DNA of 64,000 nt from Halopseudomonas nanhaiensis (GCF_020025155.1 NZ_CP073751.1:1054001-1118000), one strand, 5' to 3'. Positions 1-10,387 are shown, counted from the stretch's first letter. The notes: generated by a model from the letters alone, not told the origin. A program made the numbers and translations.

Positions 1-1153
1 CGCTGGCTCCGACTGACAGCGTGCGTGCGCTGGAATCGGCTTCAGGCTGAATGCCCTCGACGATGTTGGCGATCATCAGATGGGGGTCCAGCAAGCGAGG
101 CTGAGGCGCAGCCGGACGACAGTAATCAAGCAGCTGACTCACCGTACGCGTCAGGCGGGCGACCTGTGAACGGATGCCTATCAGTTGCCGCTGTTGTTGT
201 TCATCCAGGCTGGCCGAACGCTCCAGCCGGCGCGCACGGCCGTCTATCACGCTCAATGGTGCTCCGAGCTCATGGGCGATGCCGCGGGCCATGCTGCCAA
301 TCGCCGCCATTTTCTCGTTGTCCTTGAGCCGTCTGAGCAGCTCCGTTTCGGCGCGGCGATGTTCGTCGAGTTCGCTGTTGGCCGCCTCGATGCTGTCGAG
401 CATCCGATTGAGTCCCTCTGCAAGCGATGCCACTTCCTGAGGGCCATCCAGACCGGCACGGTGCGAGTGGTCGCCCTGGGCGACGCGGCTCATGTGTTCC
501 AGGAGTCTGTCAACGTAGCGACCAATCCCGCCGTGGTGGCCCAGCAGCACCGCGGCGACGATGGTCACGCTGAGCAATCCCCAGATCAACCAGGCGATGA
601 TGGTGAAGCGATCCAGCGCCTGACGGAAATCGCTCGCCAATCTCGTGATCTGGATCAGCCCCTGAATCTGCCCGGCGCTGTCGAACAGCGGCAGAAAGTG
701 GGAAAACAGTTCGCGCCCGGCTACCCGGCTGTAGCCTTCCTGTCCCTGGCCCGTGGACACGATGCGTTCGGGAATCGTCGACCGCGACAGGTCGCTTTCA
801 GTAATGCCTGCCGACGCAATGCGTACCCCGTTGACATCGAAAACCGAGGCGCCGTACACCTCGCCCAGCACGAATACGGAACCCAGCGACAGCTCGATCT
901 GGCGCTGATCGCCCTGACTCAGGGCGGCGCCGACCGGGATGCTTATAGCGCGTCCGATCAGCTCAAGATCGTTTTTCAGGCGCTGTTCCTGGAACTGGTT
1001 CGCTTGTTGGAGGCCAATACGTATACCCAGTGCCGTCAGCAGCATGAGCGGAAGCACCACGAACACCAGCAATGTCTGCTGTAATCCGTTGGCACTGGAC
1101 CAGGCGGTCTTGAGGAAGGGAAGCTTCTGTTCGAGCGGATATTTTTTAATCAT
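1..1153 (-). CDS. Sensor histidine kinase, 3' end cut by window
   Basis: This is the N-terminal 384 residues of a membrane sensor kinase that runs off the left edge. A transmembrane segment lies near residues 27-48, followed by a roughly 135-residue periplasmic sensor region, a second membrane segment near 183-205, a HAMP-like linker and a dimerisation/phosphoacceptor helix. The H-box reads RGIAHELGAPLSV, with the phosphorylated histidine at about residue 294. The ATP-binding domain is mostly outside the window. An in-frame TAG lies four codons upstream of the chosen ATG, so translation cannot begin earlier, although no good ribosome binding site precedes it. No response regulator gene is visible beside it, so its signal and partner are unknown. 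That it is a histidine kinase is secure. Confidence 0.9.
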   Translation of the reverse strand, partial: MIKKYPLEQKLPFLKTAWSSANGLQQTLLVFVVLPLMLLTALGIRIGLQQANQFQEQRLKNDLELIGRAISIPVGAALSQGDQRQIELSLGSVFVLGEVYGASVFDVNGVRIASAGITESDLSRSTIPERIVSTGQGQEGYSRVAGRELFSHFLPLFDSAGQIQGLIQITRLASDFRQALDRFTIIAWLIWGLLSVTIVAAVLLGHHGGIGRYVDRLLEHMSRVAQGDHSHRAGLDGPQEVASLAEGLNRMLDSIEAANSELDEHRRAETELLRRLKDNEKMAAIGSMARGIAHELGAPLSVIDGRARRLERSASLDEQQQRQLIGIRSQVARLTRTVSQLLDYCRPAAPQPRLLDPHLMIANIVEGIQPEADSSARTLSVGAS

Positions 1154-1169
1154 GTATAGATTCTATACA
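1153..1169. promoter_or_regulatory. 17-bp palindrome at the kinase start codon
   Basis: TGTATAGATTCTATACA is a perfect inverted repeat of 8-bp arms around one central base. It abuts and overlaps by one base the start codon of the leftward kinase gene. It resembles an operator for a dimeric repressor, but it does not match the LexA or Fur consensus and I cannot name the regulator. The palindrome is seen directly; its function is inference. Confidence 0.5.
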
Positions 1170-1297
1170 GCTTCATCCGCATGGCAAATCGAGGCCCCCT
1201 GCAAGATCGATGCGCCTGCAGTGCCGCGCAGCGTCGACAATCCGGTCGGCTACGCGAAATGGTGTGTCGTTAATGCTCATCCGAAGAGGAGTAGTGC

Positions 1298-1813
1298 ATG
1301 AACACCCTGAAGACTCTCACTGCCGCAATCGCATTTGCATCCCTCAGCCTGGCCGGTACCGCTGCCATGGCGCAAGGCGCTGCCGGGTCGTCCGGAGCCG
1401 GTGCAGGTACCTCGGGCGCCAACACCACCACCGGCGTCGACGCCGCAACCGGGACCAATACCGGCTCAGGCACCGCTGCGGGCGCCGGATCCACGACGGG
1501 TGCTGGTACCACCACAGGTCCGACCACGACCACTGACAGCCGCACTGGGGCAGACACTCGCATGGGGGCTGGCAGTAGCGGAACAGCCGGTTCCGGCGGT
1601 ACTGGAACAGGTACCACAACCGGTACTGCCGGCGGTGCCTCCACCGACACGGCAACAGGTGCCGGGAGCGGAACCACCACGCCCGGAGCCAGCACCGGCA
1701 TGGGCCCTGCCGATGAAGGTAGCGCGGCGCAAAGCACGCCAAGCGTGACCGGCCCCGACGCTGCAAATACCTCGGATCTGGAAGAAGAGGAAGATCGGGC
1801 CAGCGATTACTGA
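1298..1813 (+). CDS. Exported Gly/Thr/Ala-rich low-complexity protein
   Basis: This gene encodes 171 residues. The first 26 form a Sec signal peptide ending AMAQ. The next 120 or so residues are almost only Gly, Ala, Ser and Thr, with frequent GTGT/TTTG runs, and the last 20 are acidic (DLEEEEDRASDY at the C terminus). No catalytic or known binding motif is visible and the mature chain is expected to be disordered. A GAGGAG ribosome binding site precedes the ATG. The signal peptide begins MNTLKTLTAA, the same ten residues that open the exported protein at 2744, which suggests duplication of the leader. The next gene downstream has the same composition. I do not recognise a family; a periplasmic or surface role is inference. 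Confidence 0.75.
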   Translation: MNTLKTLTAAIAFASLSLAGTAAMAQGAAGSSGAGAGTSGANTTTGVDAATGTNTGSGTAAGAGSTTGAGTTTGPTTTTDSRTGADTRMGAGSSGTAGSGGTGTGTTTGTAGGASTDTATGAGSGTTTPGASTGMGPADEGSAAQSTPSVTGPDAANTSDLEEEEDRASDY

Positions 1814-1934
1814 TCCGGTATCTGGCGGGGCCTGAAGCGTCGAGCACACATCTCGTAGCAACCGTTCAGAGGAACTTTGCGCGGCGTGCCTCGCCCAATG
1901 CCTTACATCCAGACAGAAATGATGGAGATGCAGA

Positions 1935-2489
1935 ATGAAAATCATGACAACACTTGGTACCGCCGTTGCATTCGCTTCGCTTTCTATGATCGGTTCGGAC
2001 GCGCTCGCACAGTCTGCGTCCGCAAACAAGGCCGCCAGTGGCCAGGGCGCCACCCATGCAACACCCGGTGCTCCCCACGCTGATCCGGATGCTCCGGGCG
2101 TTGGCGGCACACAGGGCGCCAATTCGGGCACCAACACGTCAGCCGGTCCGGAAGGCGCCAGCATTCGGCCGACCAATCGGGGCGCTGCTGAAGCAGGTAT
2201 GGGCGACAGCACCATGGACGAGGACATGAAGTCTGATTCCAAGTCGAAGACCGGGCAGGGTGCTGCCGCTGGTACCACCTCCGGCTCGCAATCGTCAGGT
2301 GCTTCCACTTCCGGTAGCAGTGGCAGCAGCGCCACTTCGGCGTCTGGCGCAACCGGTGCTTCGGGTAACTCGGCGCGAGCAGGGGAAGGCATGGATGATC
2401 CAGCCCGTACCGCTGACCGTTCGGGCGTTACCGGTGCGCCTGACGAGATGGAACGCGAACAGCGTGATCTCGAGCGCGACGCGAACTGA
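1935..2489 (+). CDS. Exported Gly/Ser/Ala-rich low-complexity protein
   Basis: This 184-residue protein resembles its upstream neighbour. A signal peptide of about 26 residues ends DALAQ. It is followed by Gly/Ala/Ser/Thr-rich sequence, a short charged patch (DEDMKSDSKSKT) near residue 100, another serine/glycine run, and a charged tail with repeated Glu/Arg pairs. There is no cysteine and no recognisable domain. A GGAG motif precedes the ATG and a strong hairpin terminator follows 19 bases after the stop. The two low-complexity genes are separated by 121 bases, so they could be one transcript. They are probably diverged duplicates, but the repeats are too simple to prove homology. Function unknown. 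Confidence 0.7.
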   Translation: MKIMTTLGTAVAFASLSMIGSDALAQSASANKAASGQGATHATPGAPHADPDAPGVGGTQGANSGTNTSAGPEGASIRPTNRGAAEAGMGDSTMDEDMKSDSKSKTGQGAAAGTTSGSQSSGASTSGSSGSSATSASGATGASGNSARAGEGMDDPARTADRSGVTGAPDEMEREQRDLERDAN

Positions 2490-2507
2490 TCGCTTAGTGC
2501 ATGAAGA

Positions 2508-2531
2508 GGGCCCTTCGGGGCCCTTTTTTTT
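2508..2531 (+). terminator. Intrinsic terminator after the low-complexity pair
   Basis: A GGGCCC stem closes a TTCG tetraloop and is followed directly by eight T. It ends the transcript of the gene finishing at 2489. Confidence 0.92.
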
Positions 2532-2688
2532 GCGCGCGATAAACAGGGGAGTGCGCAAGATTGATACGGTCAGATTTGTCCCATGTATATATATGTCACA
2601 TCTAATCGCGCGCTAGCGCTGACGCATGAAGGCGGGTGACGAATAAAAAAATGCCTTAAATCAGATAGATACGTGATTTTACATAGGG

Positions 2689-2705
2689 TTGGCACGCACC
2701 TTGAA
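2689..2705 (+). promoter_or_regulatory. Possible sigma-54 promoter, imperfect
   Basis: TTGGCACGCACCTTGAA contains a perfect TGGCACG -24 block and a TTG -12 block at the correct spacing. The -12 element lacks its usual GC (GA here). It lies about 40 bases before the ATG at 2744. The imperfect -12 makes this tentative. Confidence 0.3.
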
Positions 2706-2743
2706 GGATGAACAGGGAATCTCAAACGAAAGGAGAGAAGACC

Positions 2744-3181
2744 ATGAATACACTCAAGACTCTTACCGCCGCCGTCGCTCTGGCTACCCTTGGTGCAGCC
2801 GCACCGAGCGCACTTGCACAGTCCACTACCGGTTCGCAAGGTGCTACAGGCGCTCAGCAGGGCCAGCAGGCTCAGCAGACTCAGCAAGGCCAGCAGGGTG
2901 CTCCGGGTGCCATGGGCGCTGAAACCGCACAGATCAGCGATAACGATCTGGAGAAGTTTGCCTCTGCCGAGTCGAAGGTAAGCGAGATCCGCGACGAGTT
3001 CTCCGAGAAGCTGGCAGAAGCTGAAGATCAGGAGAAGGCCCAGTCGTTGCAGATGGAAGCCCAGGAAAAAATGGTCGAGGCCGTTCGTGACGAGGGTATG
3101 GAAATTCCCAAGTACAACGAAATTGCAACCCGTCTGCAGAGCGATCCGGAGCTGCAGCAGCGCGTATCCAGCATGAACTGA
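2744..3181 (+). CDS. Exported DUF4168-domain protein
   Basis: The product has 145 residues: a signal peptide (about residues 1-25), a Gln/Gly-rich linker with repeated QQGQQ units (about 30-58), and a helical domain from about 63 to the end. The helical part matches the DUF4168 pattern (LEKFASAESKV..I, then YNEIA, then DPELQQRV). DUF4168 proteins are small exported proteins of unknown function. An in-frame start exists 12 codons earlier at 2708, but AAGGAGAG sits eight bases before the chosen ATG and the product then starts with a clean signal peptide. The leader is nearly identical to that of the protein at 1298. The gene has its own hairpin terminator, so it is probably a single transcription unit. 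Confidence 0.85.
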   Translation: MNTLKTLTAAVALATLGAAAPSALAQSTTGSQGATGAQQGQQAQQTQQGQQGAPGAMGAETAQISDNDLEKFASAESKVSEIRDEFSEKLAEAEDQEKAQSLQMEAQEKMVEAVRDEGMEIPKYNEIATRLQSDPELQQRVSSMN

Positions 3182-3220
3182 TCGCGCCGTGTGCGCACAT
3201 CGTCTCGATGTGACGCATTG

Positions 3221-4466
<1,246 letters not shown>

Positions 4467-4549
4467 AAGCCTTGACCGGGTCCGTTCCCGCCTCACCCGG
4501 CGCGCGGGACCTCGAAGGACTATCGATCACTGCCCACGAAGAGGTTTCA

Positions 4550-5404
4550 ATGACTGATCTGGAACTGGTCGCTGCCAACAGAAGCTTCGGCGGTTGGCAC
4601 AAGCGTTGCAGGCACCGCTCCGACGTGCTTGGCTGCGACATGATATTTGCGGTTTACCTGCCGCCGCAGGCGGAGCAGGGCAACCCGCTGCCGGTGTTGT
4701 ACTGGCTGTCCGGCCTGACCTGTACCGATGAAAACTTCATGCAGAAGGCCGGGGCTCAGCGGCTGGCTGCAGAACTTGGTCTGGTCATCGTTTGCCCGGA
4801 TACCAGCCCTCGTGGCGAAGGCGTGCCGGACGATCCGGACGGCGCGTACGATTTTGGTCTGGGTGCGGGCTTTTATGTCAACGCTACCCAGCAGCCCTGG
4901 GCGACCCATTACCGCATGTACGACTATGTGGCCCGGGAACTGCCTGCGCTGATCGAGGCGAATTTCCCGGTCAGCGAACAACGCAGTATCAGCGGACATT
5001 CGATGGGTGGTCACGGCGCTCTGATCTGTGCGCTGAAAAATCCGGGTCGCTATCGTTCGGTTTCGGCCTTCGCGCCGATCGCCAATCCGTCGGCGTGCTC
5101 CTGGGGGCAGAAGGCGCTTGGGCGTTATCTGGGTCCTGACGAGGCGCAATGGAAGCAGTGGGATGCATCCGAGCTGATGGCCCAGGCGACCGAGAAGCTG
5201 CCGTGCCTGGTGGATCAGGGGGAGGACGACTCATTTCTGCTTGAACAGCTCAAGCCGGAAGCGCTCGAAGAAGCGGCGGCCGCTGCGGGCTACCCGCTGA
5301 CGCTGCGGCGCCAACCGGGTTATGACCACAGTTATTACTTCATCGCCAGTTTCATCGATGAGCATCTGCATCACCACGCCCGGGCGCTGGGCGTGCCGCG
5401 CTAG
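4550..5404 (+). CDS. fghA: S-formylglutathione hydrolase
   Basis: This cytoplasmic esterase hydrolyses S-formylglutathione to formate and glutathione, the second step of formaldehyde detoxification after adhC just upstream. The 284 residues form an alpha/beta hydrolase of the esterase D family. The nucleophile is Ser151 in [10 protein letters not shown], with a candidate acid in QGEDD and a histidine in GYDHSYYF near the C terminus. [12 protein letters not shown] is the conserved oxyanion-side segment. The ATG at 4550 follows a GAAGAGG ribosome binding site; a TTG start further upstream would add 26 residues without family support. Confidence 0.96.
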   Translation: MTDLELVAANRSFGGWHKRCRHRSDVLGCDMIFAVYLPPQAEQGNPLPVLYWLSGLTCTDENFMQKAGAQRLAAELGLVIVCPDTSPRGEGVPDDPDGAYDFGLGAGFYVNATQQPWATHYRMYDYVARELPALIEANFPVSEQRSISGHSMGGHGALICALKNPGRYRSVSAFAPIANPSACSWGQKALGRYLGPDEAQWKQWDASELMAQATEKLPCLVDQGEDDSFLLEQLKPEALEEAAAAAGYPLTLRRQPGYDHSYYFIASFIDEHLHHHARALGVPR

Positions 5405-5504
5405 CACCAACAGGCTGCACCGGCGTCGCATTCACCGGCTGGCCTTTCTATTATCGAGGCCCAGCCGGTAGAATCGATCGCCCCATCCATTACTCAGGAT
5501 TGCC

Positions 5505-5978
5505 ATGCGCATCGGCCACGGTTACGACGTCCATCGCTTCGGCGACGGCGATCACATCATCCTCGGCGGGGTCCGCATCCCGCATCATCATGGGCTGGTC
5601 GCGCATTCCGACGGCGATGTACTACTGCACGCGCTGACCGACGCGCTGCTCGGTGCCGCCGCGCTGGGTGATATCGGCCAGCATTTCCCCGACACTGACC
5701 CCCGCTTCAAGGGTGCGGACAGCCGAGTGTTGCTGCGCCATGCGCTCGGCCTGGTTCAGGCCAGGGGTTGGCGGGTGGGTAATGTGGACGCAACCATCGT
5801 TGCACAGGCACCGAAGATGGCGCCGCATATTCCAGCCATGCGGCAGCAGGTCGCCGACGACCTTGCGGTTGACCTCGATCAGGTCAACGTCAAGGCCACT
5901 ACCACCGAGAAGCTGGGATTCATCGGCCGGGAAGAGGGCATAGCGGTTCACGCTGTCGCGCTCCTGCTGGCTCTGTGA
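5505..5978 (+). CDS. ispF: 2-C-methyl-D-erythritol 2,4-cyclodiphosphate synthase
   Basis: IspF converts CDP-methylerythritol 2-phosphate to the cyclic diphosphate in the non-mevalonate isoprenoid pathway. The 157 residues are standard length. Asp8 and His10 in the [12 protein letters not shown] signature are metal ligands, and [19 protein letters not shown] and IGQHFPDTD are the other family signatures. The metal-binding His near residue 42 and the C-terminal TTTEKLGF segment are present. The stop codon overlaps the GTG start of truD by four bases, which implies translational coupling. No ispD lies next to it, as is usual in Pseudomonas. Confidence 0.97.
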   Translation: MRIGHGYDVHRFGDGDHIILGGVRIPHHHGLVAHSDGDVLLHALTDALLGAAALGDIGQHFPDTDPRFKGADSRVLLRHALGLVQARGWRVGNVDATIVAQAPKMAPHIPAMRQQVADDLAVDLDQVNVKATTTEKLGFIGREEGIAVHAVALLLAL

Positions 5979-7033
5979 GTGGCGTCGAACTCCTCGGCCC
6001 CACCGCATGGGGGCCGAGTTGCGGGTCCGCCGTGCTCAAGGCGTTGCCAGAGCACTTCCACGTCATCGAGATCCTGGATATTGAACTCGGTGGCGAAGGT
6101 GAGCACCTCTGGCTGCACCTGCTCAAACGCAACCTGAATACCGAGGATGTCGCCCGCCGCCTGGCGCGTGCGGCTGGCGTGTCGGTGCGGGACGTAAGCT
6201 ACGCAGGTCTCAAGGACCGACGTGCGGTGACCAGCCAATGGTTCAGTATTCAGCTGCCCGGCCGCCCTGATCCGGACCTGTCTGGCCTGTGGAGCGATGA
6301 TCTGCGCTGTCTGGACAGTCAACGCCATCGTCGCAAGTTGCAACGCGGGGCGCACAGCGCCAACCGTTTCGTCATCGTGCTCAGCGAGCTACAGGCAGAC
6401 CGCGAGGCGCTTGACCGTCGTCTGCAGCAGATCGCAGCGGCGGGTGTGCCGAACTACTTTGGCCCGCAGCGTTTCGGCCGCGGCGGCTCCAACGTTGTCG
6501 ATGCGCAGGACTGGGCCGCCCGCGGCGCCTTCCCGCCCGCGCGAGGCACCCGTTCGCGCCTGCTGAGTGCTGCCCGCAGCCTGCTGTTCAATCGCGTTCT
6601 GGCGCGCCGGGTAGCGGCCGGTACCTGGAATCGCATTCAGGAAGAGGATTGTGTGGCCTTCACCGACAGCCGCAGTCACTTTGCGGCGGCGCGTCTGGTT
6701 GAGAACGATCCACGGGTGCTGGCACTGGATATTCATCCTACGGGGCCGCTCTGGGGGAGTGGTGAGCCGTCCGTCGGGCCGATGCTGGCATCGCTGGAAC
6801 GGGAAACCGCGCAAAGCGAGCCAGCGCTGGCGGCCTGGCTGGAACAGGCCGGTCTGGAGCAGGCCAGACGCATTCTGCGCCTCCCAATAGGTTCGCTGGC
6901 ATGGCATTATCCGTCCCCTACGAGTATTGAACTGGAATTCACCCTGCCAACGGGTTGCTTTGCGACGGCGGTCATACGAGAACTCGTCGACCTGACTGAC
7001 GAGCCCGGCGGCGGACTGGAAAGCGAGAGCTGA
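5975..7033 (+). CDS. truD: tRNA pseudouridine(13) synthase
   Basis: TruD isomerises U13 of tRNA-Glu to pseudouridine. The 352 residues contain the catalytic aspartate, about Asp81, in [13 protein letters not shown], and the family motif [14 protein letters not shown]. The GTG start lies inside the ispF stop (GTGA overlap), which fixes the start well. The stop codon in turn shares one base with the surE ATG (TGATG). The gene order ispF-truD-surE-pcm is conserved in pseudomonads and in enterobacteria. Confidence 0.96.
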   Translation: MSGVELLGPTAWGPSCGSAVLKALPEHFHVIEILDIELGGEGEHLWLHLLKRNLNTEDVARRLARAAGVSVRDVSYAGLKDRRAVTSQWFSIQLPGRPDPDLSGLWSDDLRCLDSQRHRRKLQRGAHSANRFVIVLSELQADREALDRRLQQIAAAGVPNYFGPQRFGRGGSNVVDAQDWAARGAFPPARGTRSRLLSAARSLLFNRVLARRVAAGTWNRIQEEDCVAFTDSRSHFAAARLVENDPRVLALDIHPTGPLWGSGEPSVGPMLASLERETAQSEPALAAWLEQAGLEQARRILRLPIGSLAWHYPSPTSIELEFTLPTGCFATAVIRELVDLTDEPGGGLESES

Positions 7034-7782
7034 TGCGTATCCTTATTGCCAACGACGACGGCGTGCTGGCTCCTGGCCTGGCAGCGTTGCATGGCGCCTT
7101 GAAAGATTACGCCGACTGTGTGGTCGTGGCACCCCATGAAGATCGCAGCGGTGCAAGCAGCGCCCTGAGCCTGGACAAGCCGCTGCGTCCGTTCACCCTT
7201 GCCAATGGCTTCATAGGTCTCAACGGCACACCCACCGACTGCGTACACCTCGGGCTCAATGCGCTGTATCAGGACAGTGTCGATATGGTCGTCGCGGGCA
7301 TCAACCTCGGTGCCAATCTGGGTGATGACGTGCTCTACTCCGGCACGGTCGCCGCCGCACTGGAGGGACGCTTTCTATCGCGCCCGGCCATGGCCTTCTC
7401 TCTGGTCGGCCGTCAGCCAGACAACCTCCCGGCGGCGGCGTCCATCGCGCGACGCATGGTCGAGACGCACGAAGAGCTGGATCTGCCGCCCCGAACCGTG
7501 CTGAGCGTCAACATTCCCAATCTGCCGCTGGAACACATCAAGGGTATACGCTTGACCCGCCTCGGGCATCGCTCCCGCGCGGCGCGCCCGGTCAAGTGGG
7601 TCGACCCTCGGGGCAAGGAAGGCTACTGGATATCGGTGGCCGGCGACGCCGAGGACGGCGGCGAGGGCACCGACTTCCATGCGGTCATGCAGGGCTACGT
7701 TTCGGTCACGCCGCTGCGCGTGGACAAGACGCACTACGAAGTATTCGATCACCTTGGCCAGTGGCTGGAACGGTTGGGGTAG
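7033..7782 (+). CDS. surE: 5'/3'-nucleotidase SurE
   Basis: SurE is a metal-dependent nucleoside 5'(3')-monophosphate phosphatase linked to stationary-phase survival. The product has 249 residues. Metal ligands are Asp8 and Asp9 in [15 protein letters not shown], a serine in the DRSGASS segment, and an asparagine in [18 protein letters not shown]. The ATG overlaps the truD stop. The gene leads into pcm and, two genes further, nlpD and rpoS, the usual stationary-phase grouping. Confidence 0.97.
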   Translation: MRILIANDDGVLAPGLAALHGALKDYADCVVVAPHEDRSGASSALSLDKPLRPFTLANGFIGLNGTPTDCVHLGLNALYQDSVDMVVAGINLGANLGDDVLYSGTVAAALEGRFLSRPAMAFSLVGRQPDNLPAAASIARRMVETHEELDLPPRTVLSVNIPNLPLEHIKGIRLTRLGHRSRAARPVKWVDPRGKEGYWISVAGDAEDGGEGTDFHAVMQGYVSVTPLRVDKTHYEVFDHLGQWLERLG

Positions 7783-7817
7783 ATGTGAGAGACGACATAT
7801 ATAAAAGCGGCATCGGC

Positions 7818-8453
7818 ATGACTTCGCAGAGGACGCGCGAACGCTTGCTCGAGCGACTCTTCGAAGAAGGTATCCGCAACCTTCATGTGCTCGAGGCGAT
7901 CCGCCGGACGCCGCGGCATCTGTTCGTCGACGAAGCTCTGGCCCATCGTGCCTATGAAGACACGGCACTGCCGATCGGGCATAACCAGACGCTTTCGCAA
8001 CCCTACATCGTTGCCCGCATGACCGAACTGCTGCTGGGCGGCGGTCCGCTGGACAAGGTAATGGAGGTGGGGACCGGCTCCGGTTACCAGACTGCCATCC
8101 TGGCGCAGGTGGTCGAGCGGGTGTTCAGCGTCGAGCGGATTCTGCCGTTGCAGGAGCGCGCCAAGGTGGTGCTCAAGGACATCAACGTGCGCAATGTGGT
8201 GTTTCGGCACGCCGATGGCAACTGGGGCTGGCCACAATACGGCCCCTACGATGCAATCCTGGTTACCGCTGCGCCGGCTGACGTCCCCGCCGAGTTGCTC
8301 GGTCAACTGGCCGACGGCGGGCGCATGGTGATTCCTGTGGGCGAAAGCGAGCAATATCTGACGCTGGTGATTCGCGAAGGCGAACAGTTCATACGACATC
8401 AGGTCGAACCGGTACGATTCGTACCATTGCTGGCAGGAGCCATCAACTCGTGA
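7818..8453 (+). CDS. pcm: Protein-L-isoaspartate O-methyltransferase
   Basis: Pcm uses S-adenosylmethionine to methylate isoaspartyl residues so that damaged proteins can be repaired. From the ATG at 7818 it has 211 residues and begins [10 protein letters not shown], as known Pseudomonas Pcm proteins do. [19 protein letters not shown] is the substrate-side signature and [11 protein letters not shown] the SAM-binding glycine loop. An in-frame GTG at 7785, three bases after surE ends, would add 11 residues; it has slightly better upstream sequence (GGGG), so the start is not fully settled. The stop overlaps the next gene by four bases. Confidence 0.95.
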   Translation: MTSQRTRERLLERLFEEGIRNLHVLEAIRRTPRHLFVDEALAHRAYEDTALPIGHNQTLSQPYIVARMTELLLGGGPLDKVMEVGTGSGYQTAILAQVVERVFSVERILPLQERAKVVLKDINVRNVVFRHADGNWGWPQYGPYDAILVTAAPADVPAELLGQLADGGRMVIPVGESEQYLTLVIREGEQFIRHQVEPVRFVPLLAGAINS

Positions 8454-9388
8454 GCGCACCACCCACACCCTTCAGGCAGTATATACCCGTATTTTTCAAA
8501 GGCATGGCGATGGGCGCCGCGGACATTGTTCCCGGCGTTTCAGGCGGCACCATTGCATTCATCAGCGGCATTTACGACCGCTTGATCGATGCCATTGCTG
8601 CGTGCACGCCGGACAAGTTGTTGTGGCTGGTCCGCGGGCGATTTCGGGAAACCTGGCAAGCGGTCGACGCGCCGTTTCTGCTCACGCTGCTGGCTGGCAT
8701 CCTCACCAGCGTATTCAGCCTGGCGCAGTTGATCAGCTATCTGCTGACCGAGCATCCCGAGCCGCTGTGGTCGTTCTTCTTCGGCCTGATCATTGCGTCG
8801 GTGCTGCTGGTTGGACGGCAGATAGAGCGATGGAACGCAGGCAGTCTTGCCGCGGTATTTGCCGGCACCGTATTTGCCTATCTGGTAACCGTGGCGGTCC
8901 CCATTCAATTGCCGGTGACCATGGTCACGCTGTTCTTCGGCGCGGCCATTGCGATCTGCGCCATGATCCTCCCGGGAATATCCGGAAGTTTCATTCTGCT
9001 GCTGCTGGGTCTGTACGCCGGCGTGCTCGAAGCGGTGCGCAACCTGGATCTGGCGCTGCTCGGCGTGTTCATGCTCGGTTGCATTGGTGGGCTGCTCAGC
9101 TTCGCGCGGCTGTTGTCCTGGCTGCTCGACTACGTACGTAACATCACGCTGGCATTCCTCACTGGCCTGCTGCTCGGTTCGCTGAACAAGGTCTGGCCGT
9201 GGAAGGAAACCGTCAGCTGGAGACAGGACAGTCACGGCGAGATGGTGCCTCTTATCCAGAGCAACGTCGGCCCGTTGCAGTACGAACAGCTCACAGGAAC
9301 ACCCTCGTTCTGGCTACTCGGAATGGCGCTGATGGCGCTGGGCGTGGTATTAGTGATGGCACTTGAGAGATGGGGACGGCGGGCCTGA
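8450..9388 (+). CDS. DUF368 membrane protein, PopT-type undecaprenyl phosphate carrier candidate
   Basis: The product has 312 residues and is very hydrophobic, with about eight predicted membrane segments. The N-terminal [21 protein letters not shown] and the internal [15 protein letters not shown] are the paired glycine/proline-rich motifs of the DUF368 family. DUF368 proteins, one of which is called PopT in Vibrio, have been implicated in returning undecaprenyl phosphate across the inner membrane for envelope synthesis. The GTG start overlaps the pcm stop (GTGA), so it is translationally coupled into the surE-pcm-nlpD series. Placement beside the cell-wall factor nlpD fits an envelope role. 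The family assignment is firm; the transport role here is inferred from relatives. Confidence 0.88.
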   Translation: MSAPPTPFRQYIPVFFKGMAMGAADIVPGVSGGTIAFISGIYDRLIDAIAACTPDKLLWLVRGRFRETWQAVDAPFLLTLLAGILTSVFSLAQLISYLLTEHPEPLWSFFFGLIIASVLLVGRQIERWNAGSLAAVFAGTVFAYLVTVAVPIQLPVTMVTLFFGAAIAICAMILPGISGSFILLLLGLYAGVLEAVRNLDLALLGVFMLGCIGGLLSFARLLSWLLDYVRNITLAFLTGLLLGSLNKVWPWKETVSWRQDSHGEMVPLIQSNVGPLQYEQLTGTPSFWLLGMALMALGVVLVMALERWGRRA

Positions 9389-9435
9389 GTGCCCGGCGTG
9401 ATCCAGCAAACGTCGGCGTTGGTCAGGGGCAGTGT

Positions 9436-10302
9436 GTGTCAGAGCGTTTTGCGATCGTGATCGGTTGGCGGCAATGTGCGATAGCCCTTGTCGGTTCGTT
9501 GTTGGTAGCCTGTGCCGGGCCCTCCGGGTATGTTCCGATCGATGATCGCAGCCGCGGCGGACAGTCCGCTCGGGCGCAGGCACGCGCCGCTGAAATACCC
9601 GCCTCGGGACTGCACACGGTGCAGCGCGGCGAAACGCTCTATCAGATCGCCTTCCGTTACGGCACGGACTGGCAGAGCGTGGCCGGCTACAACAATCTGA
9701 GACAGCCCTACACCATCTATCCGGGGCAGCAGCTTCGTGTGGCGCCCGGTCAGACACCGCGACGCACCGCGGCCACACCGGTACCGCCCAAGCAACCCTC
9801 ACCGTCACCCTCTGCGCCGATCACGCGTGCGCCTGCGGCTGCACCCAGCGCGACGCGTACCATCCCGGCGCCGACGCCTGCTCAGTCCACTCCCTCGAGG
9901 AGCGCCGGCACCATCAGTGTGCCAGCCAAGGTTTCGGGCTGGGCCTGGCCCGCTGACGGCCCGCTGATCGCCCGGTTCCAGTCAGGCAACAGCCTGAGCA
10001 AGGGCATCGACATCGCCGGCACGCTCGGTCAACCCATCAAGGCAGCGGCGGATGGCGCCGTCGTGTACGCCGGGCGCGGGCTGCTCGGCTACGGCGACAT
10101 GATCATCGTCAAGCATGACGACACCTTCCTCAGTGCCTATGCGCATAACAGCAAGTTGATGGTCAGCGAAGGGGAGCAGGTCAAGCGCGGTCAGGTCATC
10201 GCCGAAATGGGCAGCAGCGGTACCGACCGGGTGAAGCTGCACTTCGAAATTCGTCAGAAAGGCAAGCCGGTTGATCCGCTCGGACATCTGCCGAAACGTT
10301 GA
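9436..10302 (+). CDS. nlpD: Outer-membrane lipoprotein NlpD, LysM plus LytM domains
   Basis: NlpD activates the cell-wall amidase AmiC during division and does not itself cut peptidoglycan. From the GTG at 9436 there are 288 residues: a lipoprotein signal with lipobox LVAC, a LysM domain (HTVQRGETLYQIAFRYG...), a long Pro/Ala/Thr-rich linker, and a C-terminal LytM/M23 domain. The metal site is degenerate: the first motif reads SKGIDI rather than HxGxD, and the second is LHFEIR, as in other NlpD proteins. An ATG at 9370 is in frame but would put a non-signal extension ahead of the lipobox; AGGGGC lies before the GTG. In Pseudomonas the main rpoS promoter lies inside this gene. Confidence 0.94.
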   Translation: MSERFAIVIGWRQCAIALVGSLLVACAGPSGYVPIDDRSRGGQSARAQARAAEIPASGLHTVQRGETLYQIAFRYGTDWQSVAGYNNLRQPYTIYPGQQLRVAPGQTPRRTAATPVPPKQPSPSPSAPITRAPAAAPSATRTIPAPTPAQSTPSRSAGTISVPAKVSGWAWPADGPLIARFQSGNSLSKGIDIAGTLGQPIKAAADGAVVYAGRGLLGYGDMIIVKHDDTFLSAYAHNSKLMVSEGEQVKRGQVIAEMGSSGTDRVKLHFEIRQKGKPVDPLGHLPKR

Positions 10303-10373
10303 CGGCGGGGCAAAACCGGCACAATGTTGTCATGCTCGGCAGATAATCTGCGAAAGTATAGTTCAGGCCGGAA

Positions 10374-10387
10374 CAAGCGGAGGCTTG
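10374..10387 (+). promoter_or_regulatory. Hairpin with GGAG loop in the rpoS leader
   Basis: CAAGCGGAGGCTTG folds as a 5-bp stem closing a GGAG tetraloop, about 90 bases before the rpoS ATG. A GGA in a hairpin loop is the classic RsmA/CsrA binding signal. One site far from the start codon is weak evidence for control. Confidence 0.35.

Noticed and set aside
185-1084. A 299-codon plus-strand frame at the left edge
   Set aside because: The minus strand here encodes a continuous sensor kinase with HAMP and H-box, so the plus frame is its shadow.
1153-1169. LexA (SOS) box reading of the palindrome
   Set aside because: The spacing between TGT and ACA is 11 bases, whereas CTGT-N8-ACAG needs 8.
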